64,000 nt of DNA, from contig NZ_JACJVJ010000001.1 of assembly GCF_014237875.1 (NCBI RefSeq), forward strand, positions 112,501 to 176,500, in the 5' to 3' direction. Below, piece after piece: positions 55,566 through 63,622 of this stretch; within the stretch, counting starts at the first letter, position 1; every line of letters starts with the position of its first letter. This DNA is from Parasphingopyxis marina. GTDB taxonomy: Bacteria > Pseudomonadota > Alphaproteobacteria > Sphingomonadales > Sphingomonadaceae. The notes under the pieces are model-generated. The model was not told where the DNA came from and did no database searches. It saw only the letters and a program-made list of their open reading frames with translations. Made by a program: the position numbers and the translations under genes.

Positions 55566-56471
55566 TCAGGAGCCGGGGTCCGGCATCGGGCCGGCCAGGA
55601 ACCGGGGGTCGATTCGTTCGGTGCCCCATTTCATGCTCCAGTGAAGGTGAGGGCCCGTCGCACGGCCGCTGGACCCGATCGCACCTATTCGATCGCCGCG
55701 CGCCACGCGATCGCCTTCGGCAACGTCGATCCGCGACAGATGGAGAAAGGCGCTGTTGAGCCCCATTCCATGATCGATCATCAGCAAATAGCCCTCCAGC
55801 GTGAACGGCGTCTGCGCGGCGAGGATGACGACGCCGTCGGCCGGTGCAACGATCGGCGTGCCCGCCGGGCGGGCGATATCCACGCCCGAATGATAGGAAC
55901 CGGGCTCTCCGCGATAGATGCGCTGCGATCCGAACAGGCCGCTTATCCGCCCCGTTACCGGCCACAGGAAGGCCTGCCGCCAGCCATCGACTTGCGAGCG
56001 CACGGCGCGCGCGGCGTTGATCCGCTCGAGCTCGGGTGCACGGCGGCGGCGGAATTCGGCGGAACTGCTGCCGCCGCGAGGCGCGGCGTTGACATGTTCG
56101 ATACGCCAGCTGGTCGGCGCGATGGAGAGCGCCTCGGTTACACTGGTTCCGTCGTGAAGCGTCGCGACCAGTATCGCATCGCTGCCGTGATCCCGGCCGA
56201 ACGCGATCAGGAAATGCCCATCGGCGGCAACCGCCACGGCTTCGCCGTCCAGGGTCAGCTGTCGCGTACCGCCCGGAACCTCGCCGCGCACGACGCCGCC
56301 TTGCCGGAAAATACCGTCAAAATGGAAGCCGGTTCGGCGGGCGACGCTGGCAGTGGCGCCCGGAACCTCGTCGGCCCTCGCTCCGGTGTCAGTGGCCTCA
56401 GCCGCCGGCACGGCGGGAGAGCATGCAAGCACCGCCGCGACAAAAGCCAGGATGCCCAGCGAGCGTTTCAT
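55566..56471 (-). CDS. M23-family metallopeptidase (LytM), exported
   Basis: A 301-residue peptidoglycan endopeptidase-type protein. The signal peptide is MKRSLGILAFVAAVLACSPA. The LytM domain shows HSGVDIARPAGT (His194, Asp198) and GPHLHWSMKWG (HLHW at 275-278) completing the zinc site. It may cut peptidoglycan or regulate it; the zinc ligands look intact. The start overlaps the DUF2093 stop as ATGA. The gene is the third of xseA-DUF2093-M23. Confidence 0.91.
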   Translation of the reverse strand: MKRSLGILAFVAAVLACSPAVPAAEATDTGARADEVPGATASVARRTGFHFDGIFRQGGVVRGEVPGGTRQLTLDGEAVAVAADGHFLIAFGRDHGSDAILVATLHDGTSVTEALSIAPTSWRIEHVNAAPRGGSSSAEFRRRRAPELERINAARAVRSQVDGWRQAFLWPVTGRISGLFGSQRIYRGEPGSYHSGVDIARPAGTPIVAPADGVVILAAQTPFTLEGYLLMIDHGMGLNSAFLHLSRIDVAEGDRVARGDRIGAIGSSGRATGPHLHWSMKWGTERIDPRFLAGPMPDPGS

Positions 56472-56671
56472 CCGGCATCCTCTTCTGCCTGAACCGATAT
56501 TTCGGCGGTTGCATAGGGCTCCTGACGCACGACGCTCCAATAGCGCAATTCGTCGAGGGGGATGGCCTGGCCGGTGATTGCGCACAGCACATGATCGCCG
56601 GGCGAGAGCATGCGGAAATTGTTCGCCATATAGTGAAGCCTGGCGGTTCGGCCGCCGCGCGAAGTCAACAT
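56468..56671 (-). CDS. DUF2093 protein
   Basis: A 67-residue protein typical of the alphaproteobacterial DUF2093 family: GGRTARLHYMANNFRMLSPG then DHVLCAITGQAIPLDELRYW and SVVRQEPYATAE. Function unknown. The position between xseA and an M23 peptidase gene is commonly conserved. GAGGAG lies eleven bases before the ATG; the stop overlaps the M23 start. Confidence 0.9.
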   Translation of the reverse strand: MLTSRGGRTARLHYMANNFRMLSPGDHVLCAITGQAIPLDELRYWSVVRQEPYATAEISVQAEEDAG

Positions 56672-56686
56672 ACTCGTTTCAACTCC

Positions 56687-58120
56687 TCAATCGAACAGGC
56701 CGGGCTGCCCAGGTTTCTGCTTGCGTCCCGCCGCCGGCTTTGTTTTGCGAGAATAGGAACCGCCGCCCGGCTTCTCAACCCGCGCGTCTACGGTACCGTC
56801 GGCGAATTTGAGCGTCAGCGCCTCGGCCTTACCCGCTGCCGCCGCCGAAACCATGGTTGCGCCGTCCCGGTCCATCACCCGCGCATAGCCGCGCGCCAAA
56901 GGGCGTTCGGGGTGGAGCTGCTCGAGCAGCCGGGCGAGCCCGGCCAGCCGGCTCTTCGCGTCCGTGACGTTACGTTGCAGGAGCCGCGGATCGAACCGAT
57001 CGCGAAACGGGCGGAGCGCGCCGGAGGCGAGCGCGTGGCGCCCCGTCAGCGCACGCAGCGCGCGCTCGCCGAGATCGTCGATCCGTTGCGCCTGCGGCGT
57101 GAACAGGCTTTCGGGTCGCGGCAACAGCCGGGCAAGACTGGAGAGCCGCTCGGCAAATCGGTTCGCCAGCCGACGAACCGCGCCGGTGGCCCGCAGCCCG
57201 CTCTGACCCAGGCTGGCGAGAAGTTCCGCGCGAACCGGCACCGCGATCTCCGCGGCTGCCGTCGGCGTCGGCGCGCGGCGGTCGGCCGCAAAGTCGCACA
57301 AGGTCGTATCGGTCTCATGCCCCACCGCCGAAATGACGGGGATCGAGCACTCCGCGACCGCGCGGACCACGACCTCTTCGTTGAACGCCCAGAGATCCTC
57401 GATCGACCCGCCGCCGCGCGCTACGATCAGCAGGTCGGGCCGCGCGATCGGGCCGCCTTCAACCGTCGCATCGAAACCGCGGACGGCGCGCGCAACCTGT
57501 TCGGCCGCGCCTTCGCCCTGCACGATGACCGGCCACAAGATCACATGGCTCGGCATCCGGTCCGCGAGCCGGTGAAGGATGTCGCGGATCACCGCGCCGG
57601 TCGGCGAGGTGACGACGCCGATCGTCCTAGGCAGATAGGGCAGGCGCTGCTTGCGTTCCTCGGCAAACAGCCCTTCGGCGGCGAGCGCCTTGCGGCGCTG
57701 TTCGAGCAGCTGCATCAACGCGCCTGCGCCGGCCACTTCCAGCCGGTCGATGACGATCTGATATTTGGAGCGGCCGGGATAGGTGGTGAGCTTGCCGGTA
57801 GCGATCACCTCCAGCCCGTCTTCCGGCTTGAAGGCCAGCCGCGCCGCCTGGCCTTTCCAGACGATGCCGTCGATCACCGCCTTCTCGTCCTTCAGCCCCA
57901 TATAGCAATGACCCGAGGCGGCGCGCTTGAAGCCGGAAATTTCGCCGCGGATCCGGACATGGCCGAACTCCCGCTCCACGCTGCGCTTGAGCGCCGACGA
58001 GATTTCCGAAACGGTGAAGGGCTGCGCATTGTCGCCCGGGATCGTCTCGGCTACCAGCGCAGCTTCGCCATCGGCCTGTTCCTGGCCCGAAAAATTCTCG
58101 TCTGAAGAGGTAGGCTGCAT
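56687..58120 (-). CDS. xseA: Exodeoxyribonuclease VII large subunit
   Basis: Catalytic subunit of the single-strand-specific exonuclease VII. The 477-residue product has the N-terminal OB-fold ([20 protein letters not shown] then [20 protein letters not shown]), then the catalytic core with [36 protein letters not shown] and [20 protein letters not shown], and a helical C-terminus. The start at 58120 leaves about 40 residues before the OB-fold, and its ATG overlaps the purD ATG on the opposite strand. No nearer ATG or GTG exists in frame, so the start is uncertain. Confidence 0.94.
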   Translation of the reverse strand: MQPTSSDENFSGQEQADGEAALVAETIPGDNAQPFTVSEISSALKRSVEREFGHVRIRGEISGFKRAASGHCYMGLKDEKAVIDGIVWKGQAARLAFKPEDGLEVIATGKLTTYPGRSKYQIVIDRLEVAGAGALMQLLEQRRKALAAEGLFAEERKQRLPYLPRTIGVVTSPTGAVIRDILHRLADRMPSHVILWPVIVQGEGAAEQVARAVRGFDATVEGGPIARPDLLIVARGGGSIEDLWAFNEEVVVRAVAECSIPVISAVGHETDTTLCDFAADRRAPTPTAAAEIAVPVRAELLASLGQSGLRATGAVRRLANRFAERLSSLARLLPRPESLFTPQAQRIDDLGERALRALTGRHALASGALRPFRDRFDPRLLQRNVTDAKSRLAGLARLLEQLHPERPLARGYARVMDRDGATMVSAAAAGKAEALTLKFADGTVDARVEKPGGGSYSRKTKPAAGRKQKPGQPGLFD

Positions 58121-59390
58121 GAATGTCCTGTTGCTAGGTTCCGGGGGTCGCGAACATGCGCTCGCCTGGAAGATCGCGCAATCGCCGAAACTGACCAAGC
58201 TGTTCGCATCGCCCGGCAATCCGGGAATAGCCGAGCATGCCGAGATCGTCGAGATCAAGGATGGCGATCATCGCGCAACGATCGATTTCTGTCTCAAAAA
58301 TTCGATCGAGCTGGTGGTGGTCGGGCCCGAGGCGCCGCTCGTCGACGGGCTTGCCGACAATTTGCGAACCATGGGCTTTGCCGTGTTCGGCCCCGACAAG
58401 GAGGCGGCGCAGCTCGAAGGATCCAAGGGCTTCACGAAAGACCTGTGCGCCGAGGCCGGCATTCCCACCGCGCGCTATTCGCGCTTCACCTCGGCGGAAA
58501 CCGCCATCCCGGCGCTCCAGGAGTTCGGCTTGCCGGTCGTCATCAAGGCGGACGGCCTCGCCGCGGGCAAGGGCGTCGTCATCGCCGAAACGCAGAAAGA
58601 GGCCGAAGCCGCCATCGAAGGGATGTTCGACGGCGATTTCGGCACGGCGGGCGCCGAAATCGTGATTGAGGAATTCCTGACCGGCGAGGAAGCAAGCTTC
58701 TTCGCGTTGGTCGACGGCACGACCGCCATACCCTTCGGTTCGGCCCAGGATCACAAGCGCGTCGGCGAGGGCGATACCGGCCCCAATACCGGCGGGATGG
58801 GTGCCTATAGCCCGGCGCCGATTCTCTATGACGGGTTACGCCAACGGGTGATGGACGAGATCATCACCCCCACCATCGAAACGCTCGCGGCGCGCGGCAC
58901 GCCCTATAGCGGCATCCTGTTTGCCGGCCTAATGCTGACCGCCAAGGGCCCGGAACTGATCGAGTACAATGTCCGGTTCGGCGATCCCGAATGCCAGGTG
59001 TTGATGATGCGCCTTGAATCCGACCTTCTGGAGCTGATGGCGGCGACCGCCGAAGCCCGGCTTGCCGAGGCACAACCTCCAGCGATGAACCCCCAGAGCG
59101 CGATGACCGTGGTGATGGCCGCCAAGGGCTATCCCGGCACGCCCGAAAAGGGCTGCGCGATCATCGGCATCGACCAGGCCGATGCGACGGGCGCCAAGAT
59201 CTTCCAGGCGGGCACCGCGCAGAAAGACGGCACGCTCGTTGCCGCCGGCGGCCGCGTGCTCAACGTGACGGCGACCGGCGATACGCTGCAAGCGGCGCGC
59301 GATGCCGCATACAAAGCCGTGGGTGAGATCGATTTTGCCGACGGCTTCTTTCGCTCCGACATTGGATGGCGCGAACTCGAACGTGGTTAA
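58119..59390 (+). CDS. purD: Phosphoribosylamine-glycine ligase
   Basis: ATP-grasp enzyme of purine synthesis joining glycine to phosphoribosylamine. The 423-residue product begins [20 protein letters not shown], canonical for PurD, with central [23 protein letters not shown]-grasp [20 protein letters not shown] then [11 protein letters not shown], and [20 protein letters not shown]. An AAGAGG ribosome site sits eight bases ahead of the ATG. The gene is divergent from xseA with overlapping start codons. Confidence 0.97.
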   Translation: MNVLLLGSGGREHALAWKIAQSPKLTKLFASPGNPGIAEHAEIVEIKDGDHRATIDFCLKNSIELVVVGPEAPLVDGLADNLRTMGFAVFGPDKEAAQLEGSKGFTKDLCAEAGIPTARYSRFTSAETAIPALQEFGLPVVIKADGLAAGKGVVIAETQKEAEAAIEGMFDGDFGTAGAEIVIEEFLTGEEASFFALVDGTTAIPFGSAQDHKRVGEGDTGPNTGGMGAYSPAPILYDGLRQRVMDEIITPTIETLAARGTPYSGILFAGLMLTAKGPELIEYNVRFGDPECQVLMMRLESDLLELMAATAEARLAEAQPPAMNPQSAMTVVMAAKGYPGTPEKGCAIIGIDQADATGAKIFQAGTAQKDGTLVAAGGRVLNVTATGDTLQAARDAAYKAVGEIDFADGFFRSDIGWRELERG

Positions 59391-59455
59391 CCATTTGCAA
59401 ATTTCGTAATTCGCCGACACTATTCGCCCCCACAACAACGGGACGGGAGCGGGGC

Positions 59456-60043
59456 ATGCCGGCATTGGCGAAATTCCTCCTCGGGTTATTGGGAGTGGTA
59501 GCGCTAACCTGGCTGTGGCTGGGCCCCTTGGGTAACGGCGGCGCGCAGGGCGATAGCGGCGCCAGCCCGGTCGCTGAAGCGTCGGCGGAAGAAACGATCG
59601 ACAACACGGCAGAAGCGGCCGGCGAAACGGATGCGGGGGCGGATGCCCAAGTCGCCGCGGCGCCGTCCGGTGCCTGTGTCGACGCGCTCAACACCGCCAT
59701 CGCCTCGGACCGTATCCAGTTCCGCAGCGGATCGCCCTATCTCAATCCCGACGCGCGCCGGCTGCTCGACCGGATCGCCGAAGCGGCAAGCGATTGCCCG
59801 GGCGTCCGCATCGATATCGCAGGCTATACGAGCGCGTCGGGCCGCGAAGGCGTCAACATGGAAATGTCGGCGTTTCGCGCAACGACGGTTCGCGACGCGC
59901 TCGTCGAACGCGGTGTTCCGGAAGGGATGCTGACCACCCAGGGCCGCGGCGCGGCCGATCCGATCGGCGGCAATCCGGCCGATCCGGCCAACCGCAGGGT
60001 CGAATTTACGGTGAGCGCGACGGACCGGGGAGATGCTTCATGA
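59456..60043 (+). CDS. OmpA-like domain protein with altered peptidoglycan-binding site
   Basis: A 195-residue protein with one N-terminal membrane helix or uncleaved signal (MPALAKFLLGLLGVVALTWL), an Ala/Glu-rich linker, then an OmpA-like domain (about residues 80-190). The domain keeps the Asn and Arg of its binding signature in GREGVNMEMSAFRATTVRDA. The usual Asp of GHTD is replaced by Ser (GYTSASG), so binding to diaminopimelate may be weaker. Two cysteines flank the first strand. It overlaps the next short ORF as ATGA. Confidence 0.83.
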   Translation: MPALAKFLLGLLGVVALTWLWLGPLGNGGAQGDSGASPVAEASAEETIDNTAEAAGETDAGADAQVAAAPSGACVDALNTAIASDRIQFRSGSPYLNPDARRLLDRIAEAASDCPGVRIDIAGYTSASGREGVNMEMSAFRATTVRDALVERGVPEGMLTTQGRGAADPIGGNPADPANRRVEFTVSATDRGDAS

Positions 60044-60138
60044 CGGATTTCTGGACCCAGCCGCTGCTCATCAACCTCGCAGCGTTCCTGATCGGCCTCG
60101 GCATCGCCCGGCTGATCTGGGGCCGCAGGACGGTATAG
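60040..60138 (+). CDS. 32-codon membrane microprotein
   Basis: A short ORF starting in the OmpA-like stop codon as ATGA. The product MTDFWTQPLLINLAAFLIGL continuing GIARLIWGRRTV is a single hydrophobic helix with a basic end. The IWG near the end also occurs at the membrane anchor of the following gene (GWWIWGG), so the two may be related anchors. The next gene starts 10 bases after its stop. Found by reading the junction; not confirmed. Confidence 0.6.
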   Translation: MTDFWTQPLLINLAAFLIGLGIARLIWGRRTV

Positions 60139-60148
60139 GGGAGCGCGC

Positions 60149-60832
60149 ATGATCGATCTGATCGCAAACCTCTGGCCCACCATCCTGATCGCGCTGGCGA
60201 TCGGCCTTGCCACCGGTTGGTGGATCTGGGGCGGTGCCAAGGACGAGGGGCTGTTCGAGGCGGAGAATGACGAGCCCGTCGCGTTCGTGCCGCCACCGCT
60301 GGAACTGGAGCCCGAAACGGCCGTCCAACCCGCGCCGACACCCTTTCCCGCACCCGAACCGCCGGTCGAGGCCGACCCGGAGCCCGAACCGTCCATTGTC
60401 GCGAACGTCGCCGAACCGGAGCCTGAAGCCGAGCTGGAAGCTGAACCTGAAACCATGCCGGAACCGGCAACCCCGGTCGAGCCGGAGCCAGAAGCTGAAC
60501 CCGAGCCTGAACCCGAGCTTGAACCCGAGCCGGTTTCCGAACCCGCCGCGCCCTCGCCCTTTCTCTCGGCTCCGGAAGGAGAGCCGGACAATCTTACCCG
60601 CATCAAGGGCGTCGGGCCCAAGCTCGCCGACCTGCTGAACAGTCTCGGCGTCTTCCATTTCCGGCAGATTGCGAGCTGGAACGACGCGCAGGTCACCGAG
60701 GTCGATTCGCACCTCGACACCTTCAAGGGGCGGATCGCGCGCGATCGCTGGGTCGACCAGGCGAAATTGCTCGACGCCCGCAATGTCGCGGCTTTCGAGC
60801 GGGAATTCGGCAAACTCAACGGCCCGATCTAG
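60149..60832 (+). CDS. Membrane-anchored helix-hairpin-helix protein (paralogue 1)
   Basis: A 227-residue protein. An N-terminal membrane helix (LWPTILIALAIGLATGWWIW) is followed by a long Pro/Glu repeat linker (about residues 40-150), then a helix-hairpin-helix domain (about 152-215): NLTRIKGVGPKLADLLNSLG and VFHFRQIASWNDAQVTEVDS. The HhH binds DNA or an acidic partner in other proteins; a membrane-anchored copy is unusual. It shares domain order and ending (RIARDRWVDQAKLL) with the protein at 62851-63321. Confidence 0.8.
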   Translation: MIDLIANLWPTILIALAIGLATGWWIWGGAKDEGLFEAENDEPVAFVPPPLELEPETAVQPAPTPFPAPEPPVEADPEPEPSIVANVAEPEPEAELEAEPETMPEPATPVEPEPEAEPEPEPELEPEPVSEPAAPSPFLSAPEGEPDNLTRIKGVGPKLADLLNSLGVFHFRQIASWNDAQVTEVDSHLDTFKGRIARDRWVDQAKLLDARNVAAFEREFGKLNGPI

Positions 60833-60882
60833 GGCCGCCGCGCTCCTCTCTACCGATCATTAAGCGCCCGTTCAGGCGCCAA

Positions 60883-60897
60883 TGTGATTATGTCACA
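60883..60897. promoter_or_regulatory. Inverted repeat TGTGA-N5-TCACA upstream of the VWA gene
   Basis: A perfect five-base dyad (TGTGATTATGTCACA) lies 30 bases before the VWA gene start. It resembles a CRP-type site but has a five- rather than six-base spacer. Binding is unproven. Confidence 0.35.
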
Positions 60898-60927
60898 TCG
60901 GGTCGGTAGCAGAGGGGAGAAATCCAG

Positions 60928-62715
60928 ATGCGCCTAATAGCTTTCGCGCCAATGGCGGCAATGGTCCTGACGGGCCTCGTTTACGCCGTGCAGCCCAGCC
61001 AGGCGACGCAGAGGGAAATGACGCCGGCCACCGCCGACGAAATCTGCGCGCCGTTCCTGAACTACGATAACGACGAATATGACGGGCGGCGCTATCGTCC
61101 GTCGGCCGGTTCGGCCTATAGCGGCGCCTCGCCGGTTCCGCCTCCCCCGCCGCCGCCCCAGTCCCTCCAGCAACCCTCTCCGGTCGTCACCGGATCGCGT
61201 ATGCAGCCCGCCCGGGAAGAGGCCGCCGATGCCATCGGCCGCGGCCGGGTCGGCGGCTATATCGTCCCGCGTCCGCCCGAGAATCGCGAACGCTATGACG
61301 GCGAGGAAGTCGCCGCGATTATGGCGGTCGCCGAAGAGCCGGTCTCGACCTTCTCGGTCGATGTCGACACGGGCAGCTATACCAATGTCCGGCGCATGCT
61401 GAACCAGGGCGGCATACCGCCCCAGGCGGCCGTGCGGACCGAGGAGATGCTCAACTATTTCCGCTACGATTACGCCACCCCTCGCGATCGCTCGCGGCCC
61501 TTCAGCATTACCACCGATGTCACCACGACGCCGTGGAACGGCGACACCCGCCTGTTGCGGGTCGGCCTGCGCGGCTATGATATCGACCGGCGCGAACGGC
61601 CGGCGGCGAACCTCGTCTTCCTCGTCGACGTATCGGGATCGATGCACAGCCGCGACAAGCTGCCGCTCGTCCAGTGCTCGATGGCAATGATGGCCGAACA
61701 GCTCAATCCGCGCGACCGCGTCTCGATCGTCACCTATGCCGGATCGACCAAGACGATCCTCACCGGTTCCAGCGACCGCGACGAGATCATCGACGCGCTC
61801 GGCGAGCTGCGTTCGGGCGGATCGACGGCGGGGGCGGCGGGCATCAGCCTCGCCTATGACGCGGCGCGCGCCAACATGATCGAGGGCGGCATCAACCGCA
61901 TCATCCTCGCCACCGATGGCGATTTCAATGTCGGCACGACCAATCGCGACCAGCTCATCGAGATGGTCGAGCGCGAGCGGGAGGCCGGCATCTCGCTGAC
62001 CACGCTCGGCTATGGCACCGGCAATTACAACGAAGCGATGATGGAGCAGATCGCCGATCACGGGAACGGCAACTATGCCTATATCGACAGCGCGATGGAG
62101 GCGCACCGGGCGCTCGTGCAGGAGCTGAGTTCGACGCTCTTCACCATTGCCTCGGACGTCAAGATCCAGGTCGAGTTCAACCCCGCCTTTGTCAGCGAAT
62201 ATCGCCTGATCGGCTATGAAAACCGGCTGCTGAACGAGGAGGATTTCGACAATGACACGGTCGATGCCGGCGAGATCGGCGCCGGGCACCAGGTAACGGC
62301 GCTCTACGAGATCGTGCCCGTCGGCAATGACGGCTGGCTGCCCGAGCGGCATTTCTCGGCCAACCGGACGGCGCCGCAGGGCAGCGATGCGACCGACCTG
62401 GCCCATCTGCGCCTGCGCTACAAGCTGCCGGGCGAAGACAGTTCGCGGCTGATCGAGCAGGCGATCGGCGCCGATGCCGTTGCCAATGCCCGGGCGCCGC
62501 AGGGCGATATGGCCTTCGTCGCCGCCGTCGCCGCCTTCGGGCAGCGGCTGCGCGGCGATACCTATCTCGGCACGTTCGACTTCGCCGATATCCGGCGGCT
62601 GGCGCGCTCCGCGGGCCGGCCCCGGGATTACTGGCGCGGCGAATTCGTCGCGCTCACCGAACTCGCCGAGGCGCGAAGCGCGCCAGGCGGGACCAGCGGG
62701 GGAAGCAAGCGCTAG
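60928..62715 (+). CDS. VWA-domain protein (YfbK/DUF3520-like), exported
   Basis: A 595-residue protein with N-terminal signal-like helix (MRLIAFAPMAAMVLTGLVYA), then a Pro-rich linker carrying PVVTGSRM, an N-terminal vWF-associated domain (STFSVDVDTGSYTNVRRMLN), and a von Willebrand A domain with intact metal site (LVFLVDVSGSMHSRD, Asp234; ATDGDFNVG). A DUF3520-type C-terminal part follows. Such proteins probably work on the outer surface or in the periplasm; the function is unknown. A GC hairpin lies at the 3' side. Confidence 0.87.
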   Translation: MRLIAFAPMAAMVLTGLVYAVQPSQATQREMTPATADEICAPFLNYDNDEYDGRRYRPSAGSAYSGASPVPPPPPPPQSLQQPSPVVTGSRMQPAREEAADAIGRGRVGGYIVPRPPENRERYDGEEVAAIMAVAEEPVSTFSVDVDTGSYTNVRRMLNQGGIPPQAAVRTEEMLNYFRYDYATPRDRSRPFSITTDVTTTPWNGDTRLLRVGLRGYDIDRRERPAANLVFLVDVSGSMHSRDKLPLVQCSMAMMAEQLNPRDRVSIVTYAGSTKTILTGSSDRDEIIDALGELRSGGSTAGAAGISLAYDAARANMIEGGINRIILATDGDFNVGTTNRDQLIEMVEREREAGISLTTLGYGTGNYNEAMMEQIADHGNGNYAYIDSAMEAHRALVQELSSTLFTIASDVKIQVEFNPAFVSEYRLIGYENRLLNEEDFDNDTVDAGEIGAGHQVTALYEIVPVGNDGWLPERHFSANRTAPQGSDATDLAHLRLRYKLPGEDSSRLIEQAIGADAVANARAPQGDMAFVAAVAAFGQRLRGDTYLGTFDFADIRRLARSAGRPRDYWRGEFVALTELAEARSAPGGTSGGSKR

Positions 62716-62741
62716 CCCCGCGCTTCTTCCCCGCTCCGACA

Positions 62742-62774
62742 GGGCGGCCCGCGTTACCCTTGCGCGGGCCGCCC
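62742..62774. terminator. Perfect 12-bp GC stem-loop after the VWA gene
   Basis: GGGCGGCCCGCG (62742-62753) pairs completely with CGCGGGCCGCCC (62763-62774) over a nine-base loop. No T-run follows, so it may be a Rho-dependent or pausing hairpin at the end of the VWA transcript. Confidence 0.5.
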
Positions 62775-62850
62775 ACCCCCGGCATAGGCCTCCGCCAGAT
62801 TCGAACATCGACTTCGATCCGTCGATCATGGTCAACCGGAGGCCTTTCTC

Positions 62851-63321
62851 GTGTCCGACACGCTGCTCTACATCCTGATCGGCCTTGCCGCGCTGATCGT
62901 GCTATTCGTCCTCTTCCGCCTGTTCGGTTCCTCGAGCGCCGAAGCGAACAGCGATACAGCGGCGGCTACGCCCGCGGCCGATAGCGCCGCCCCGGCGAAA
63001 GCGGCCGAACCTGCCCCGCCCCCCGCCGCCGAACCCGTTCCGGCCACCGTACCGCCCGCGCCGGTTTCGAGCGGGACCGGCGACGAACTGACCCAGATCA
63101 AGGGCCTCGGCCCCAAGGCGGCCAAGGGCCTTGCCGCGATGGGCGTCACCCGTTTCGACCAGATCGCGGCCTGGAGCGCGGGCGATATCGAGGCGGCCGG
63201 CGCGAAGCTCGGCGGCAGCTTCGCCGACCGCATCGCGCGGGACCGTTGGGTCGAGCAGGCCGGTCTTCTCGCCCGCGGCGAGATCGCGGCCTTCGAGGAA
63301 AAATTCGGCAAGCTCGGCTAG
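62851..63321 (+). CDS. Membrane-anchored helix-hairpin-helix protein (paralogue 2)
   Basis: A 156-residue protein from a GTG with GGAGG nine bases upstream. It has an N-terminal membrane helix (LLYILIGLAALIVLFVLFRL), an Ala/Pro-rich linker, and an HhH domain (LTQIKGLGPKAAKGLAAMGV, TRFDQIAAWSAGDIEAAGAK). It ends like the paralogue at 60149 (RIARDRWVEQAGLLARGEIA). The pair flanks the VWA gene. Function unknown. Confidence 0.8.
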   Translation: MSDTLLYILIGLAALIVLFVLFRLFGSSSAEANSDTAAATPAADSAAPAKAAEPAPPPAAEPVPATVPPAPVSSGTGDELTQIKGLGPKAAKGLAAMGVTRFDQIAAWSAGDIEAAGAKLGGSFADRIARDRWVEQAGLLARGEIAAFEEKFGKLG

Positions 63322-63622
63322 GCGAAGCCCGTTCGACGGTTCCTCCAAAGGTCACGAACGACACGACGCGTCGGTTGAAACTGCCTCGCAAAATTCCGCC
63401 GGCGTGAAATTTTATTTCCCGGCACGGAGACCGGCTGCCGACCGTCGTCCTGGCGACGCAATCCGGACCGGCCTCGCGCATTGCCGATCGCGGCCTGACT
63501 GGGCCCTTCCTTACCCGATCCGCCCCGCTGTAGGACAGGAAAATCGGCCCTTCCGCGCAATCGCCGCTTGACCGGACGCGCACGATGTTCTCAATATGTT
63601 CTTGACAGAGGGAGGCGGGACG
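63322..63622. other. Region between the second HhH gene and the glycosylase gene
   Basis: About 301 bases without a supported gene. Its last part holds the SOS-type promoter described separately. The rest contains only short frames with no family resemblance, and no tRNA or T-tract terminator is visible. Confidence 0.6.
63568..63601 (+). promoter_or_regulatory. Promoter overlapped by a GTTC-N7-GTTC LexA-type box
   Basis: A -35-like TTGACC (63568-63573) is followed after 17 bases by TCAATA (63591-63596). A perfect GTTC-TCAATAT-GTTC (63587-63601) covers the -10 element. GTTC-N7-GTTC is the alphaproteobacterial LexA consensus. A GGGAGGCGGG ribosome site and ATG at 63623 follow. Confidence 0.72.

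Noticed and set aside
60934-62835. A 633-codon minus-strand frame antisense to the VWA gene
   Set aside because: The VWA motif and metal site are on the plus strand; the antisense frame has low-complexity Arg/Asp content and no motif.
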